64,000 nt of DNA, from NCBI GenBank assembly GCA_003255025.1, contig QANY01012022.1, positions 620,001-684,000 on the forward strand, read 5' to 3'. Positions 34,230 to 46,649 of the stretch are shown here, in pieces. Source of the DNA: Datisca glomerata (taxonomy: Eukaryota > Streptophyta > Magnoliopsida > Cucurbitales > Datiscaceae). Made by a program: the position numbers and the translations under genes. Below the pieces are notes generated by a model that saw only the letters and a list, made by a program, of their open reading frames with translations, was not told where the DNA came from and did no database searches. The first letter of the stretch is position 1. Every line of letters begins with the position of its first letter.

Positions 34230-35420
34230 AAAGTTTGCCTCTCCATTCTTCCTCTTGCCCTTCAGAAATAAGGTCTCAACAGCTTGCAGCTCCTTCATGA
34301 GTTCCGGGAGAGAGTACCTCAACTTATTCATCGAATAATTAAGTTTGAAGTTCTCAAAAGTGCCTAGCAGGGTCTCAAGGATCAGAGACAAAATATCCAA
34401 TGTCCTCTAACTGATCTAACCTCTTATACATGAGCATGTAATCTTTTATTTTCTATAAATATCTCATAATTCGTTTATATGCTTTCCAATGATCCATCAC
34501 ATGGTTACTAAGATATCTATCCAACACACCAACAATGTACACAATGAATGGACACGTATAGATTTGAGCATACATTAGACTCCTCATAGTAGATGCATAA
34601 AGAATATTATGCATTTCTTTAGTTTCAAGGCTATTCTTAGGCCAGTGATGGAGATAAAACTTGTCTCCTTTAGCGTAATAGGTGTCACCTGGTCTACAAT
34701 CTTGCATGACAAACTTCTTAAACACTTTTTCTATAAAGCATTTTTGTGATAATTCAAGTATACCCCAAGAACAATTATGATGTATCTGGATCCCTAAAAT
34801 AAAAAAAGTTTCACCAAGATCTTTCATTTCAAAATTCTTAGAAAGAAATCTTTTGATCTTGTGCAACTTTATCTAAATCATTACTAGCAAGCAAAATATC
34901 ATAAAAAATAGGAATGTTAACTTACTCCCACTAGACTTGTGATGCACACAATCATCAACAATAGTTGCCTCAAAATCACATGTGATGATTGTCTGATGAA
35001 ATTTGTGATACCATTGATGGGAAGCTCGTTTGAGCCCATAGATGGATTCCATTAGTTTGCAAACCAGATTATTTGGATCTCAGACCATAAAGTTTTTTGT
35101 TGCACCATATAAATTGTTTTATCAATGTCTCCATTGAGAAATATAATATTCACATTCATCTGATGCAAATCACGATCAAAATGTGCAACAAGCGACATAA
35201 TTATTCTAAAAGAGTCATTCTTGAAATCGGAGAGAGGATCCCTTTAGAGTCAATGCCTTCCTTTTGAGTAAAGTCTTTAGCTACGAGAAGAGTCTTATAT
35301 CTTTTCACATTACCTTTTACAACCAATGGGCTTCTTACCTTTAGGTAAAGGGATAAGATCCCAAACTTGATTGTCTTGCATAGACTTATACTCTTCATTA
35401 ATAGTCGCATACGCACAAAT
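34230..35420 (-). pseudogene. Scrambled Ty1/copia remnant: RT followed by a gag piece
   Basis: In minus-strand order, 35,416-35,200 encodes YKTLLVAKDFTQKEGIDSK (RT start). Next comes SIYGLKRASHQWYHKFHQTI (about 35,040) and a damaged active site where YVDDILL reads FYDILLASND (about 34,885). NFEMKDLGETFFILGIQIH and ASTMRSLMYAQIYTCPFIV lead into KDYMLMYKRLDQLEDIGYF (34,400), the start of RNase H. Here the sequence turns into gag: LILETLLGTFENFKLNYSM and LRYSLPELMKELQAVETLF (34,380-34,250), the reverse of normal order. It is a chimera of two copia pieces, inserted at the truncated end of the Athila gag. Confidence 0.75.
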
Positions 35421-35509
35421 TCATAATTAATATTTGAGTGGATAACTGTGAATTGACCAAATTAGAGATACCTTATTGTTAAAAGAGAAAATATGAGATA
35501 GTTTAAGTT

Positions 35510-36160
35510 TTAATTAAAAAGGATGAGAATGTCTCATAAACAGTCTAAGATTAAATTGACTGGCCCTAAGGCAGCACATTAATTGTTAGGTTGTTTATAT
35601 CGTGGATTGGTAAATGTTACATTTATGTGTTTAATATGTCGCATTCATGTATTACGTTTTATTCCAAATTTTTATATTTATTTCAATTATATTGAATTAT
35701 GTATGTTTTATTTTTAGGTTATTATTATGTCTACCATGGGCAACCCTATCACTGCTTTACTTGCACTTGAGAAATTAAATTGTGGTAATTTCATAATATG
35801 GAAATCAAATTTAAACTTGAGCATTTGAATTGTTATTATTATGTTTTAATTAAAAATGATGAGAATGTCTTATAGACAGACTAAGATTAATCTGACTAGC
35901 CCTAAAGTAGCACATTAATTGTTAGGTTATTTTATCGTGGATTAGTAAATGTTAAATTTATATGTTTAATATGTCGCATTCATGCATCACATTTACATTC
36001 TGGATTTTTTATATTTATTTCAATTATACTGAATTATGTATATTTTATTTTTCAGTTATTATTATGTCTACTATAGGCAACCCAACTACTGCTTTACTTG
36101 CATTTGAGGAATTGAATTGTGATATTTTATAAGATGGAAATCAAATTTAAACTTGATGCT
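35510..36160 (+). repeat. Tandem duplication, 338-bp period, of a copia leader and gag start
   Basis: Bases 35,520-35,815 recur at 35,858-36,150 at an offset of 338. Each copy carries atgagaatgtct, a splice-acceptor-like ttttatttttag or ttatttttcag, and the gag start MSTMGNPITALLALEKLNCG or MSTIGNPTTALLAFEELNC. Confidence 0.75.
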
Positions 36161-36910
36161 AATTTTTTAGAACCACAAATTTGTTCTTACTAAGAAATGT
36201 CTTGAGGAGCCAGCTATCAATGACCCTAAGAATGTTAGAGATAAGTTTGATGCTTGAATTCAATCCAACAATAAAATGAAGTGCTACATACTTGTGAGCA
36301 TGGATGATATTTTGAGAACCAAGCATGTGAGCACGTAAACTGCCTATGAGATTATGGAATCTCCACAGGCGATGTTTGGGAAACATTCTGATCAAAGTCA
36401 TCATGAGGCTACTAGGAGCTACATGACGATTAAGATGAATAAAGGCACTTCTGTGAGTGAACTTATTTTGAACATGATCAATATAAAGCATGGAGGCAAA
36501 AGTACATGGGCTGACCATTGATGAGCGATTTAAAGTCAGCATTATACTTGAATCAACCACACCTGCTTTTTTTAAGTTCACCAACAACTATGTTATGAAC
36601 AAAGTGCAATTTAACATGACCCAATTATTGAATGAACTACATACTTTTGAGTCACTCAATAAGAGTATGACCAAAGAGGGCGAGGAAAATGTTGCTGAGC
36701 AAAAGCCTTCTTCCACTGTTGTTAATAGTAACAAGAGGAAGAAGACAATGGTAAGGGAAAACGTAAGAACAAGAAAGGGAAGAAAGCCAAGACATCGTCG
36801 AAAGCTAAGAAGAACAAGAACAATAGCAAGCCCAAGGGATAATGTTTCCATTGTCAGGTTGAAGGTCATTGGAAGAGAAATTGTAACAAGTATCTCTCTC
36901 AGCTGAAAAG
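36064..36910 (+). pseudogene. Copia A gag, pseudogene
   Basis: The second gag start at 36,064 leads into FVLTKKCLEEPAINDPKNV, KCYILVSMDDILRTKH and SYMTIKMNKGTSVSELIL (36,180-36,480), which fits the UBN2-type copia gag. The C-terminal half is in other frames: VMNKVQFNMTQLLNELHTF (36,590) and a lysine-rich linker. The zinc knuckle near 36,845 reads CFHCQVEGHWKRNCNKY and keeps the CCHC residues. Many stops are present. Confidence 0.8.
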
Positions 36911-36959
36911 TAAAGGTAAATATGATTTACTTGTACTTGAAGCTTGTTTAGTGGAATAT

Positions 36960-39250
36960 GATTTATCATCCTAGATATTAGATTCGGAAGCCAGTAACCA
37001 TGTATGTTTTTCTTTGCAGATGCTTTATTCGTCAAGAGAGTTGACTGATGGCGAGGTGATTATGAGAGTTGGTTGTGGTGCGCTCGTGTCGGCGAAAGCA
37101 TTGGGGACAGTCCGATTTAATTTTGGAAATAACTATTTAGTTTTGAACGATGTTTATTATATTTCTGGTTTTTTTATAAATTTGATTTCTCTTTCTTTAT
37201 TGCATGAACAATTTTTTGAAGTTTCTTTAATTAATAATAAGTTTATTATTTCTAAGAATGGATTAATTATTTGTTAGGAAAAAGTATCGAACGCACTATA
37301 TATGCTTAAGCTGATTAAACAGGCGTTAAATAATTTTCAATTTTTAAAGTAGCAAATCTGAAAAGTAACAAACGACAAAGAGTTTCTCATGATGATGATA
37401 ACATGTATCTATGGTATCTTAAGTTGGAACATATTAATCTAGATAAATTAAACAGGTTAACAAAGCATGGTGCTTTGAGAGAACTAAAAGTTAAGACTCT
37501 TCTTGTTTGTGAAGAAACCTTTAAGAGGAAAGGGCCAAAGAGTTATAGAATGGCTCCAAACCTAGTTTACGGCATTTTCGTATATGGGGGTGCCCAGCTC
37601 ACGTTCTTAGACCTAAGACTGAAAGTTAGACTCAAGGTTTGAAGTGTGCATATTTGTAGGTTATGCTCCAGAGACTAGAGGTGGGTACTTTTTAAGTCAC
37701 AAAGATCAAAAAATGTTTGTATCAACATATGCCACCTTCCTTGAACTTGACTATGTGAAAAATTACACACCTCAAAGCAAAATAGTTCTCGAAGAATTAG
37801 AGTCTGATGAGATCAGACCACCTTCATCATCAACTGATAAAGTACAAACCACAGAAACCACAATTCCTATTCAAGAAACCCTGGTGCAACGTCGTAGTGG
37901 AAGGGTTGTAAAACAACATATTCACTATGAACTAGAGGCACATGTCCTAGTGGAAGGGTTATAAAACAACATATTCTCTATGAACTAGAGGCACATGTCC
38001 TAGTGTCAGACACTGATAAGAACAATCCATTAACCTTTAAAGAGGCGATAGATGATTTTCAAAATTAGAAATGGAAAGATGACATGAAACAGGAAATGGA
38101 ATCGATGTATTCCAATTCTGTTTGAAAACTTATAGATCCACCTGAAAATGTCAGACTCATTGGATGTAAATGGATCTTCAAGAAGAAAAGAGGCGCAGAT
38201 GGGAAAGTAAAGACTTTCAAGGCACGGATGGTAGCCAAGGACTATACACAAAGGGAAAGAGTCGATTATGAAGAGACATTCTCCCATGTTGCCATGGTAA
38301 AATCCATTTACATCCTTTTGTCCATTACCACTAGTTTAGACTATGAAATATGCCAAATTGACGTCAAGAAAACTTTTCTGAATGGCTCTTTTGAAGAAGT
38401 ATTTATATGATGCAACCAGAAGGGTTGTAAAAAAGGGCAAGATCATAAATTATGCAAGTTACTTAAATCCATTTATGGATTAAATCAAGCATCTAGATCT
38501 TCGAATCTTATCTTTGATGAGATTATTAAATCACATGGCTTCGAGCAAAATGTTGACGAAGCTTGTGTATAAATACATAAAAAATAATATAGTAGTTTTC
38601 TTAGTTTTTTATGTTGACAATATTCTACTCATTAAAAATGATGTAGAAACTTCGTCAAAAATAAAGAAGTGGTTTACTAAAAAATTCTAAATGAATGATT
38701 TAGGAGAGGTGAGTTGTGTTCTAGGCATCCAAATCTTAAGGGATAGAAAGAATAAGCTATTGGCACATTTTCAGGCATCTTATATTGATAAGGTGTTTGA
38801 GACATTCTCTATGAAAAATTTCAAGAAAGGCAACTACCGACTAGACATGGAATTCTCCTCTACAATAAGCAATGTCCTAAGACACTTCAGAAGGAAGAGG
38901 ATATGAGAAAGGTTCCTTATGTTTCAGTTGTTGGTAGTCTCATTTATGTCATGTCGTGTACAAGACCAGACATCTGTTATATATTAGAAATTGTCAATCG
39001 TTATCAATCTAATCTTGGTTTAGAACATTGGATTATAGTAAAGCACATTCTCAAGTATCTTAGGAGAACGAGAAACAATATGATTGTTTGTTCAGGTGGA
39101 GACCTGAATCACACTAGATATACTGATTAGGAATCAGATAAGTATAGCCAAAAGTCGACGTCTGGATCATATACCAAGGTGATGTGACTGTTATAGATAT
39201 AACGTTGGATCAGAACTTGGCTAATCCATTTACCAGGACACTTCCTGCGA
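36960..39250 (+). pseudogene. Copia A pol, pseudogene with integrase core deleted
   Basis: Protease: ILDSEASNHVCFSLQ (36,975), with D-S-G changed to D-S-E. Pre-integrase: MYLWYLKLEHINLDKLNRL (37,403). The integrase core is missing: CEETFKRKGPKSYRMAPNL joins the zinc region directly to the post-core region. The C-terminal integrase part MCIFVGYAPETRGGYFLSH (37,644) follows. RT: IGCKWIFKKKRGADGKVKTF, DYTQRERVDYEETFSHVAM, LKSIYGLNQASRSS and an active site FYVDNILLIKND (38,610), where the second aspartate is asparagine. Then VVGSLIYVMSCTRPDICY (38,925). RNase H is largely deleted after KSTSGSYTKV, and the tail ENLANPFTRTLP-like sequence joins the polypurine tract. Confidence 0.85.
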
Positions 39251-39323
39251 AGTAGTTTGAGGGTCATGTGCGAAACATGAGGTTGAGAGAGATGCCACAT
39301 TTGCTTTAGGACAAGTGGGAGAT

Positions 39324-41470
39324 TATTGGGAGTAATGCCCTTAAAGCATGTGTATTGACATTTTAATATAAAATTTAATGAAATTACATTTTTCTTATTA
39401 TTATTCTTTTAAATTATTGTTGAATAATTTATATAAATATCCGAAAATTCCATATTGATAAATATCTAAAATTATCAGCAACATATTAAAGTAAGGAATT
39501 TTTAATGAATAATTGCTAGTACGGTTTACTAAACATTATGGATGTATGTGATCTAGATTTGAATCATTGATGTGGATAGACATATTAGTGAAGCTATTTT
39601 ATATAATAATATTATATATGACAGGACCAATGTGAATTAATATATTTATTAACTTATCATTTATCATAAAAGATTTAATACACATCAATCTTATGATCAT
39701 ATGTAGATTAGTCTGAATCTTGAGCTATCATGAACTCTTAAGCATGTCCACTGGATCTTTTGATTAACTCGTTAAGGTTTGTTTGTAAAACAAGCAAGTG
39801 ACTTTTATTTTGGAGATTCAGTGATATGGATGACTGGGAACATGATCTTACAAGATTCGAAATCTAAGCTTTCCTAACGGATCGTATATTGGTTTCTTTA
39901 AGTGTTAGTTCTTGAACTGAATGATAATTGAGCTCAATTTTATAATACGATTATAAATTAGTCATTGACTAGTGAATTAATGGTACTTAATGATCAAGAG
40001 GTAATTAGAAGAGTAAAATTATAATTTTGACCAGTTCTAATTTACGAATCAATAATTGGAGAACAAAACTATATAAAATAATTATATCAATGGACTACAC
40101 GAGAATACTATGTAAATACATTCTATGATCTCTAAGAGTGCAATTCCATATTTATAGTGGAGTAATAATGAAATTAATAAATAACATTATTTAGTTAAAG
40201 AGTTTAATTAATAATCTGATTTATTGGAGCTTATGATTATAGGTTCATGGTCCCCAAGTCATCTATGTACTACACAATCCAATGTGTGAATATTTCAGGA
40301 CATGAGAGAATGACTATCTTGTATAAGGAATTATATTTCTGGGACAAATACATAATTATGAGATAATTAAGTGTGATTAATTAATTAGGAATTCATTAAT
40401 TAAATTATTTATATTAATTTTTAGAAATTATATATAAATAATTATATCAATTAATTTTTTAATTATCGATAAGTGATATAGTATATCTAATTTATGAAAT
40501 TAGATAATGATAAATTATTATTAATTGATATCTAGATATTTATCTCATTAAAATAATTAATTAATTTACAGAAATTGTCATGTGGCATGTTAGATTGTCA
40601 CATGTCAATCACTGATTAAAAATCAGAAATTGACATGGACTTTTGTAATGCCATACGATACTACAGTTAGGCGTGCAATACTGTAGTGCCTCACAACACT
40701 ACAGTGGTGCCGTGAATTACAGTACTGTGAGGCACCATATACATCATGGCACACTGCAGTGCTGTGTGGACTGCAGTTGTGCACAATTGTAGTGGGTCTC
40801 ACTTTAATGACAATATTGTGATTAATTATTATTTTATCTATATCCCTAAATATCTGGGGTGCCTAGAAAATATATATAGGTATTATTCTATTGGTCTCAG
40901 TGTTGGATTTTATGTGCTAACAACACAGTTGCTATCGCGGTGAAATTCTCTGAGATTAAAAAGTTAATCAAAAAGCTCTATGAGCATAACTATTATATTC
41001 TCTCATAGATTAGTCTTACAAAATTATTATTTTTCTGAAAATCTTTAGATCTCATATGTTGAGTACATCTAGACACAGAAAAGTGTTAAAACTATATTCT
41101 ACATGCCCACACAGGTCCTAGTGTGTTTGAGGATTGATTTAGAAGATCTTGGTGTGCATCTCGCAGTTCGTTGTTCGTGGAAACAGAACATCGTTGGTTT
41201 ACGAGGATGCTTGATTAGACTACAAGAGGTAGTCATTCTATTTCCATGTATGTCTTTGATTTAATATATAAATCTAGAGACAGAAAAATGTCCTTGCTAT
41301 ATTCTACGTGCTCACACACGTCCTAGTGTGCTTGAGGATTGACTTGAAAGATCTTGGTGTGGATCTCAAAGTTCACTGTTCATGGAAACGGAAGATCGTT
41401 GGTTTGTGAGGACACTTGATTAGACTGCAATAGGTATATATTCTATATCCATGTAGGTCTTTGATTTAAA
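39324..41470 (+). repeat. LTR unit 1, 3' LTR of copia A, with internal 205-bp duplication
   Basis: It follows the polypurine tract aagtgggagat and starts TATTGGGAGTAATGCCC, with TG decayed to TA. It is collinear with unit 2 (41,471-43,405) from 39,530 on, at an offset of 1960. Bases 41,068-41,272 are duplicated at 41,273-41,467. Compared with unit 2 the last 165 bases are missing. Confidence 0.75.
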
Positions 41471-43405
41471 GTTGGTGGTAATGCTCTCTAAGCATTATGA
41501 ATGCATGTGATCTAGATCTGGATCATTGATGTGGATAGACATCATAGTGAAGGTACTTTATATAATAATATTATATATGACAGGACCGATGTGAATTAAT
41601 ATATTTATTAACTTGTCGTTTATCATAATGATTTAATACACATCAGTCTGATTATCATATGTAGATCAGTCTGAATCCTGAGTAGTCATGAAATCATATA
41701 CATCTCTACTACATCTTTTGATTTACTTGTTAAGGTTTGTTTGTAAATCATGCTAGTGACTTTTCTTTTAGAGATTCAGTGATGTGGATGGCTGGAAACA
41801 TGATCTTACAAGATTTGGAATCCAAGTTTTCCTATTGGATCGTATATTGGTTCTCTTAAGTGTTAATTCTGAAACTGAATAGTTATTGAGCTCAAATTTA
41901 TAATACAAATATAAATTAGCCATTCACTAGTGAATTAATGGTACTTAAGGATCAAGAGGTAACTAGAACAGTAAAATGATAATTTTGACCAGCTCTAATT
42001 TACGAATCAATAATTGAAAGACAGAACTACATAAAATGATTATATCAATGGCCTACACGAGAATACTCTGTAAATATATTCTATAATCTCTAAAAGTGAT
42101 GTTACATATTTATAGTAGAGTAATAATGAAATTAATAAATAAAATTATTTAATTAAAGAGTTTAATTAATAATCTGGTTTATTGGACCTTATGATTATAG
42201 GTTCATGGTCCCCAAGTCACCTTTGTATTACACAGTTTAGGGTGTGAATATTTCAGAACATGAAAAATTATTTATATGATTAATTAATTATTTAAATTGT
42301 TTATATTAATTTTTAGAAATTATATAGAAATAATTATATTGATTAATTCTCTAATTATCAATAAGTGAGACAGTATATCAAATTTGTGAATTTAGATAGT
42401 GTTATAATAATTCAAAATTTGAATTAATTAAATCTGTTTTTTGTGAACTAACAGATAAGTTAGTTGATAGTGATGGTCAGATAAGTTAATTTTGAATTAA
42501 CTGATATCTAGATATTTATCTCATTAAAATAAATAATTAATTTTCAGAAATTATCATGTGACAAGTTGGACTGTCACATGTCAATCACTGATTGAGAATC
42601 AGAAATGGACATGGACTACTGTAGTACCACGTGACACTATAGTTAGGCGCGCAATACTGTAATGCCACACAACACTACAGTAATGCCGTGAATGACTGTG
42701 CCATAAGACACTATGATACCTCACGGCACATTGTAGTGTCGTGTGGCACTGCAGTTGTGCACAGTTGCAGTGTGTCCCATTGCAATGGTAATTTTTTTTA
42801 TTAATTATCATTTTGTGTATATCCCTAAAAATATTGAGTTCCTAGAAAATATATATAAATATTATTCTATTTGCCTTAGTGCTGGATTTTGTGTACTAAA
42901 AACACAGTTGTTATCAGGGTGAAACTTTCTGAGATTAAAAACTCAATCAAAAAGTTATGTGAGAATAATCATTGTATTCTCTCATAGATTAGTCTCAAAA
43001 AATTATTCCTTCTCCGAAAATCTCTAGATCTCATGTGTTGAGTATATCTAGAGACATAAAAGTGTTCTTACTATATTCTAGGTACCCACACACATCCTAG
43101 TGTATTTGAGGATTGACTTGAAAGATCTTGGTGTGCATCTAGAAGTTCGATGTTCGTGGGAACAGAAGACTGTTGGTTTGCGAGGATGCTTGATTAGACT
43201 ACAAAAGGCACACGTTGTATATCTACGTATGTCTTCGATTTAGTAGATAAATATATAAGGATCCGATTGAAAAGAGTTTTCAATAAAAAAAGTTATTATT
43301 TTGAAAACTGTTGCATCGCGTTTATTTTATTTTATCGAAAAAAAATCATTTTTATAAATTTTAAAAACTCCACGCTTTCGCCGCGTGAGCACTGTGATTT
43401 TAATA
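41471..43405 (+). repeat. LTR unit 2, 5' LTR of copia B
   Basis: It starts AGTTGGTGGTAATGCTCTC and lacks about 200 bases present near the start of unit 1; the gap lies at aagcat, which occurs on both sides. It is followed by a tRNA-Met-type primer site, so it acts as a 5' LTR. Confidence 0.7.
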
Positions 43406-43407
43406 AT

Positions 43408-43419
43408 TGCTATTAGAGC
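43408..43419 (+). promoter_or_regulatory. Primer-binding site of copia B (tRNA-Met type)
   Basis: tgctattagagc matches tggtatcagagc at 10 of 12 positions and follows the LTR at the correct place. Confidence 0.7.
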
Positions 43420-44650
43420 GGTTATTATATATTTATATATAAAATACTGTGCGGGTGTTCTTGCATTGTTCATAATGTATTTTAATATGTATGAATGAAT
43501 GGATGGTTTGTTTTTTGAATGTATGGTTTGATGATGAATCGTTAATTGTATGGTGACGATGGATTTAGGCTTTGTTATTTTATTTTTCCTTAGATCTTGT
43601 GTAATCTATTTTGGGGCATAGGAATTTTTGTAATTTTATTTTGAATATCATGTTGTAATAATTCCAATCTCTAGAAGATTAAGAACGCACGAGATGAATG
43701 AGGAAGAAAAAATAAATAAGGATTTCTAACGGTGGTACAGCTGCGACAACGCCACCGAAAAAATCGACGATGTCGTGACTGTCATCAGCGGTTGGACCAT
43801 CGACGGTGGTCAACGGCGGCCGGCGGTGGGAGAGTCCTATTGCCAGTGGCAATTGTTGTCACTGCTATGAAAGTTTCGCAGAAACCCTGATACTATGTTA
43901 ACCTATCCCTGCAGAGTTTTACGAAAACCTATCTCTATCTTCTATCTTTTAAATTTTAAAATTAATTATTAATTATTAATTTTATGAAAATTATAATTAA
44001 TTGACTGATTGGGTTTGACCCAAGTTTGATAAATCATTAAATTATTTTTGACCAATCGAATTCAATATTTTTAAAAGATGATTATAGATATTATTTAATT
44101 AGAAAAAATAGTTTATTTTAATTAAAAGGGTTTTGTTCAAAGCTTCAAAATTATGAAGATGAACCTCTCGTGGAGAATGAGCTATTTTGAAAATATGTAC
44201 GCATGAAATCCTCTTTGTAATTTTATTTCTAATTTTTAATGGTTGTAATTTAGAAATATCTTATAGTCATCCAGTTCATCATTAATTTATTTAATTGTTA
44301 AGTAAATATTTATTGTTATGATTGATAACATGACCATGCATTAGTCGATCACATGTCATACATGAAACCCCACACAGTTTTATTTGATCATACATCTCAT
44401 TAGTAGAAATATTATTGATTGTGACTTTCCTAATATGTTTATATGAATTATTTTGAGAAATCAATTGCATGTAAACTACTAGGTTTTAATTAGTTGAGAC
44501 TTGGTAGTCACACCACTTTGAAAGTTATAGTAACATGTAGGATAACCAAATTCATTAAAAGAGTTTTATTAAAGTTTGATGAATATAATTAATTAGTTAT
44601 TCTAAGTTCACCTAATTTTGACTTAGGCTCTTTAGAAGGTTAAATGAACT
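43420..44650 (+). other. Copia B leader, gag N-terminal part missing
   Basis: About 1.2 kb between primer site and zinc-knuckle region. It holds a GC-rich island at 43,730-43,870 (cggcggccggcggtgggaga) and otherwise AT-rich sequence. The UBN2 gag part seen in copia A is absent, so a deletion is likely. Confidence 0.5.
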
Positions 44651-44654
44651 TACA

Positions 44655-45000
44655 CCAATTAGACCATTATCAATGGTAAGGGCAAAGGTAAGGAAACGAA
44701 ATGGAAGAAAGCTAAGACATCGTCGAAAGCCAAGAAGAACCAGAACGACAACAAGCCCAAGAGATAATGTTTCCATTTTGGGGGTTGAAGGTCATTGAAA
44801 GAGAAACTGTAACAAGTATCTCTCCGAGCTGAAAAAGAAAGGTAAATATGATTTACTTGTACTTAAAGCTTGTTTAATGGAATATGATTTGTCATCTTGG
44901 ATATTGCATAATGGAGCCACTAACCATTTATGTTCTTCTTTGCGGATACTTGATTTGTCAAGGGAGTTGACCGATGGCGAGGTCATTATAAGACAAACAA
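44655..45000 (+). pseudogene. Copia B gag C-terminus and protease start
   Basis: Lysine-rich linker, then a damaged zinc knuckle (44,770-44,815: CFHFGG.EGH.KRNCNKY pattern), LSELKKKGKYDLLVLKACL, and protease WILHNGATNHLCSS with D-S-G altered to H-N-G (44,905). The sequence is close to copia A at 36,740-37,060. It stops at LTDGEVIIR (44,996), where an inverted segment begins. Confidence 0.8.
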
Positions 45001-46075
45001 CAAATAAACACACTTCATACCTTTAGTCTAACTTTCCAGTCTTGAGTCTAAGAACATGAGCTGGACACCCTCATATACGGAAATGACGTAAATTAGGTTG
45101 GAGCCATTACATAACTCTAAAAGTGTCTTGCTTACAAGCTTAGAATGCACTACATTCAAAATATAATTTACCGTTTGAAGTGCATATCCTGAAAAAGTGA
45201 GTGGTAGTGATGAGTAGATTAACATAGATCTAACCATATCTAATAGGGTTCGGTTTCTCCTTTCTGAAACACCATTTTGCTGTGGCGTTCCAGGTGCTGT
45301 GAGTTAGGATAGGATGTCATACTCCAGCATGTAATCCTTGAATTCTAAATCCAAGTATTCTTCACCTTGATCTGATCAAAGTGTTTTTAATGATTTACCT
45401 AATTGCTTTTTAGCTGCAGTTTTGAAGTTCTTAAACTTTCCAAAAGTTTCAAACTTTCTATGTATTAGGTAAGTATAACCATATCTTGAGTAATCGTCAA
45501 TGAAAGTGACAAAATACTCATACCACATCTAGCTTGTACATTGGTCGGTCCACAGACATCACTGGGTACTAGCTCAAGTGGTTCCTAGTCTCTTTGGACC
45601 TTTTTAGTGAAAGGTCTCTTGGTCATTTTACCCTCTAGGTAAGATTTACAAACATGTAGAGTTCCAACTTTTAATTCTCTCAAAGCATCATGCTTTGTTA
45701 ACCTACTTAATCTATCTAGATTAATATGTCTTAACCTAAGATATCATAGATATGTGTTATCATCATCATGAAAAACTCTTTGTCGTTTGTTACTTTTAGG
45801 ATTTGCTACTTTAAATAATTCAGAATTATTTAACGCACATTAAGTCAGTTTAAGTATATACAGTCTGTTCGATACTTTAACATTACAAATATTGAATCCA
45901 TTCTTAAACTCATTATTAATTAAATAAAATTCAAATAATTGTTCATGCAAAAGAGAAAGAGAAATCAAATTTCTCAAAAATTCAGGAATATAATAAAAAA
46001 TTTTCAAAATAAAATAATTATTTCTAAAATTAAGGTGGACTATTCCCAATGCTTTTACTGACATGAGTGGACCAC
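45000..46075 (-). pseudogene. Copia B protease-to-integrase segment, inverted
   Basis: These 1.08 kb are in the opposite orientation to both flanks. In minus-strand order: LMSVKALGIVHLNFRNNYF (46,050), LISLSLLHEQLFEFYLINN, then pre-integrase sequence, the CKSYLEGKMTKRPFT zinc region (45,640) and the integrase core. The core has SDQGEEYLDLEFKDYMLEY (45,370), GTPQQNGVSERRNRTLLDM (45,280) with the catalytic E, MVRSMLIYSSLPLTFSGYA and VYEGVQLMFLDSRLES (45,030). The plus-strand text continues logically from 44,996 to the far end at 46,075 and from 45,000 to 46,076 apart from about 20 lost bases. This is a simple inversion inside the element. Confidence 0.85.
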
Positions 46076-46648
46076 TGCCAACTGGGTACTTTTATAGTAA
46101 TAAGGATCAAAATGTATTTGTATCGACCAATGTCACCTTTCTTTAACACAATTATATGGAAAACTACAAGCCTCGAAGCAAAGTAGTTCTTGAAGAATTA
46201 GCGTCTAATGAGATCAGACCACCTTCATCATCAACTGAAAAATGACAAACCACAGAAACCAATGTCCTTGTTTAGGAAACCCTGGTGGAACGTCGTATTT
46301 TGGGGGTTGTAAGACAACATATTCGCTATAAACTAGAGGCACGTGTCCTGGTGTCAGACACCGATAAGGACGATCGATTAACCTTTAAAGAGATGATGAA
46401 TGATTCTGAAAAAGAGAAATGACAAGATGTCATGAACCAGGAAATAGAATCGATGTATTCCAATTCTCTCTAGCAACTTGTAGATCCACCTGAAGATGTC
46501 AGGCCCATTGGATGTAAATGGATCTTCAAAAAGAAAAGAGGTGCAGATGAGAAAGTATAGATTTTCAAGGCATGGCTAGTAGACGAGGGCTATACACAAA
46601 GGGAATGAGTCGATTATGAAGAGAAATTCTCTCTCGTTGCCATGTTAA
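46076..46648 (+). pseudogene. Copia B integrase tail and RT start, truncated
   Basis: Plus-strand GYFYSNKDQNVFVSTNVTF (46,080), RPPSSSTEK, then RT IGCKWIFKKKRGADEKV and YTQREXVDYEEKFSLVAML (46,500-46,648), with X a stop. It parallels copia A at 37,680-38,300. The coding sequence breaks off at 46,648, where a family X LTR fragment starts. RT palm and RNase H are absent. Confidence 0.8.
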
Positions 46649-46649
46649 A

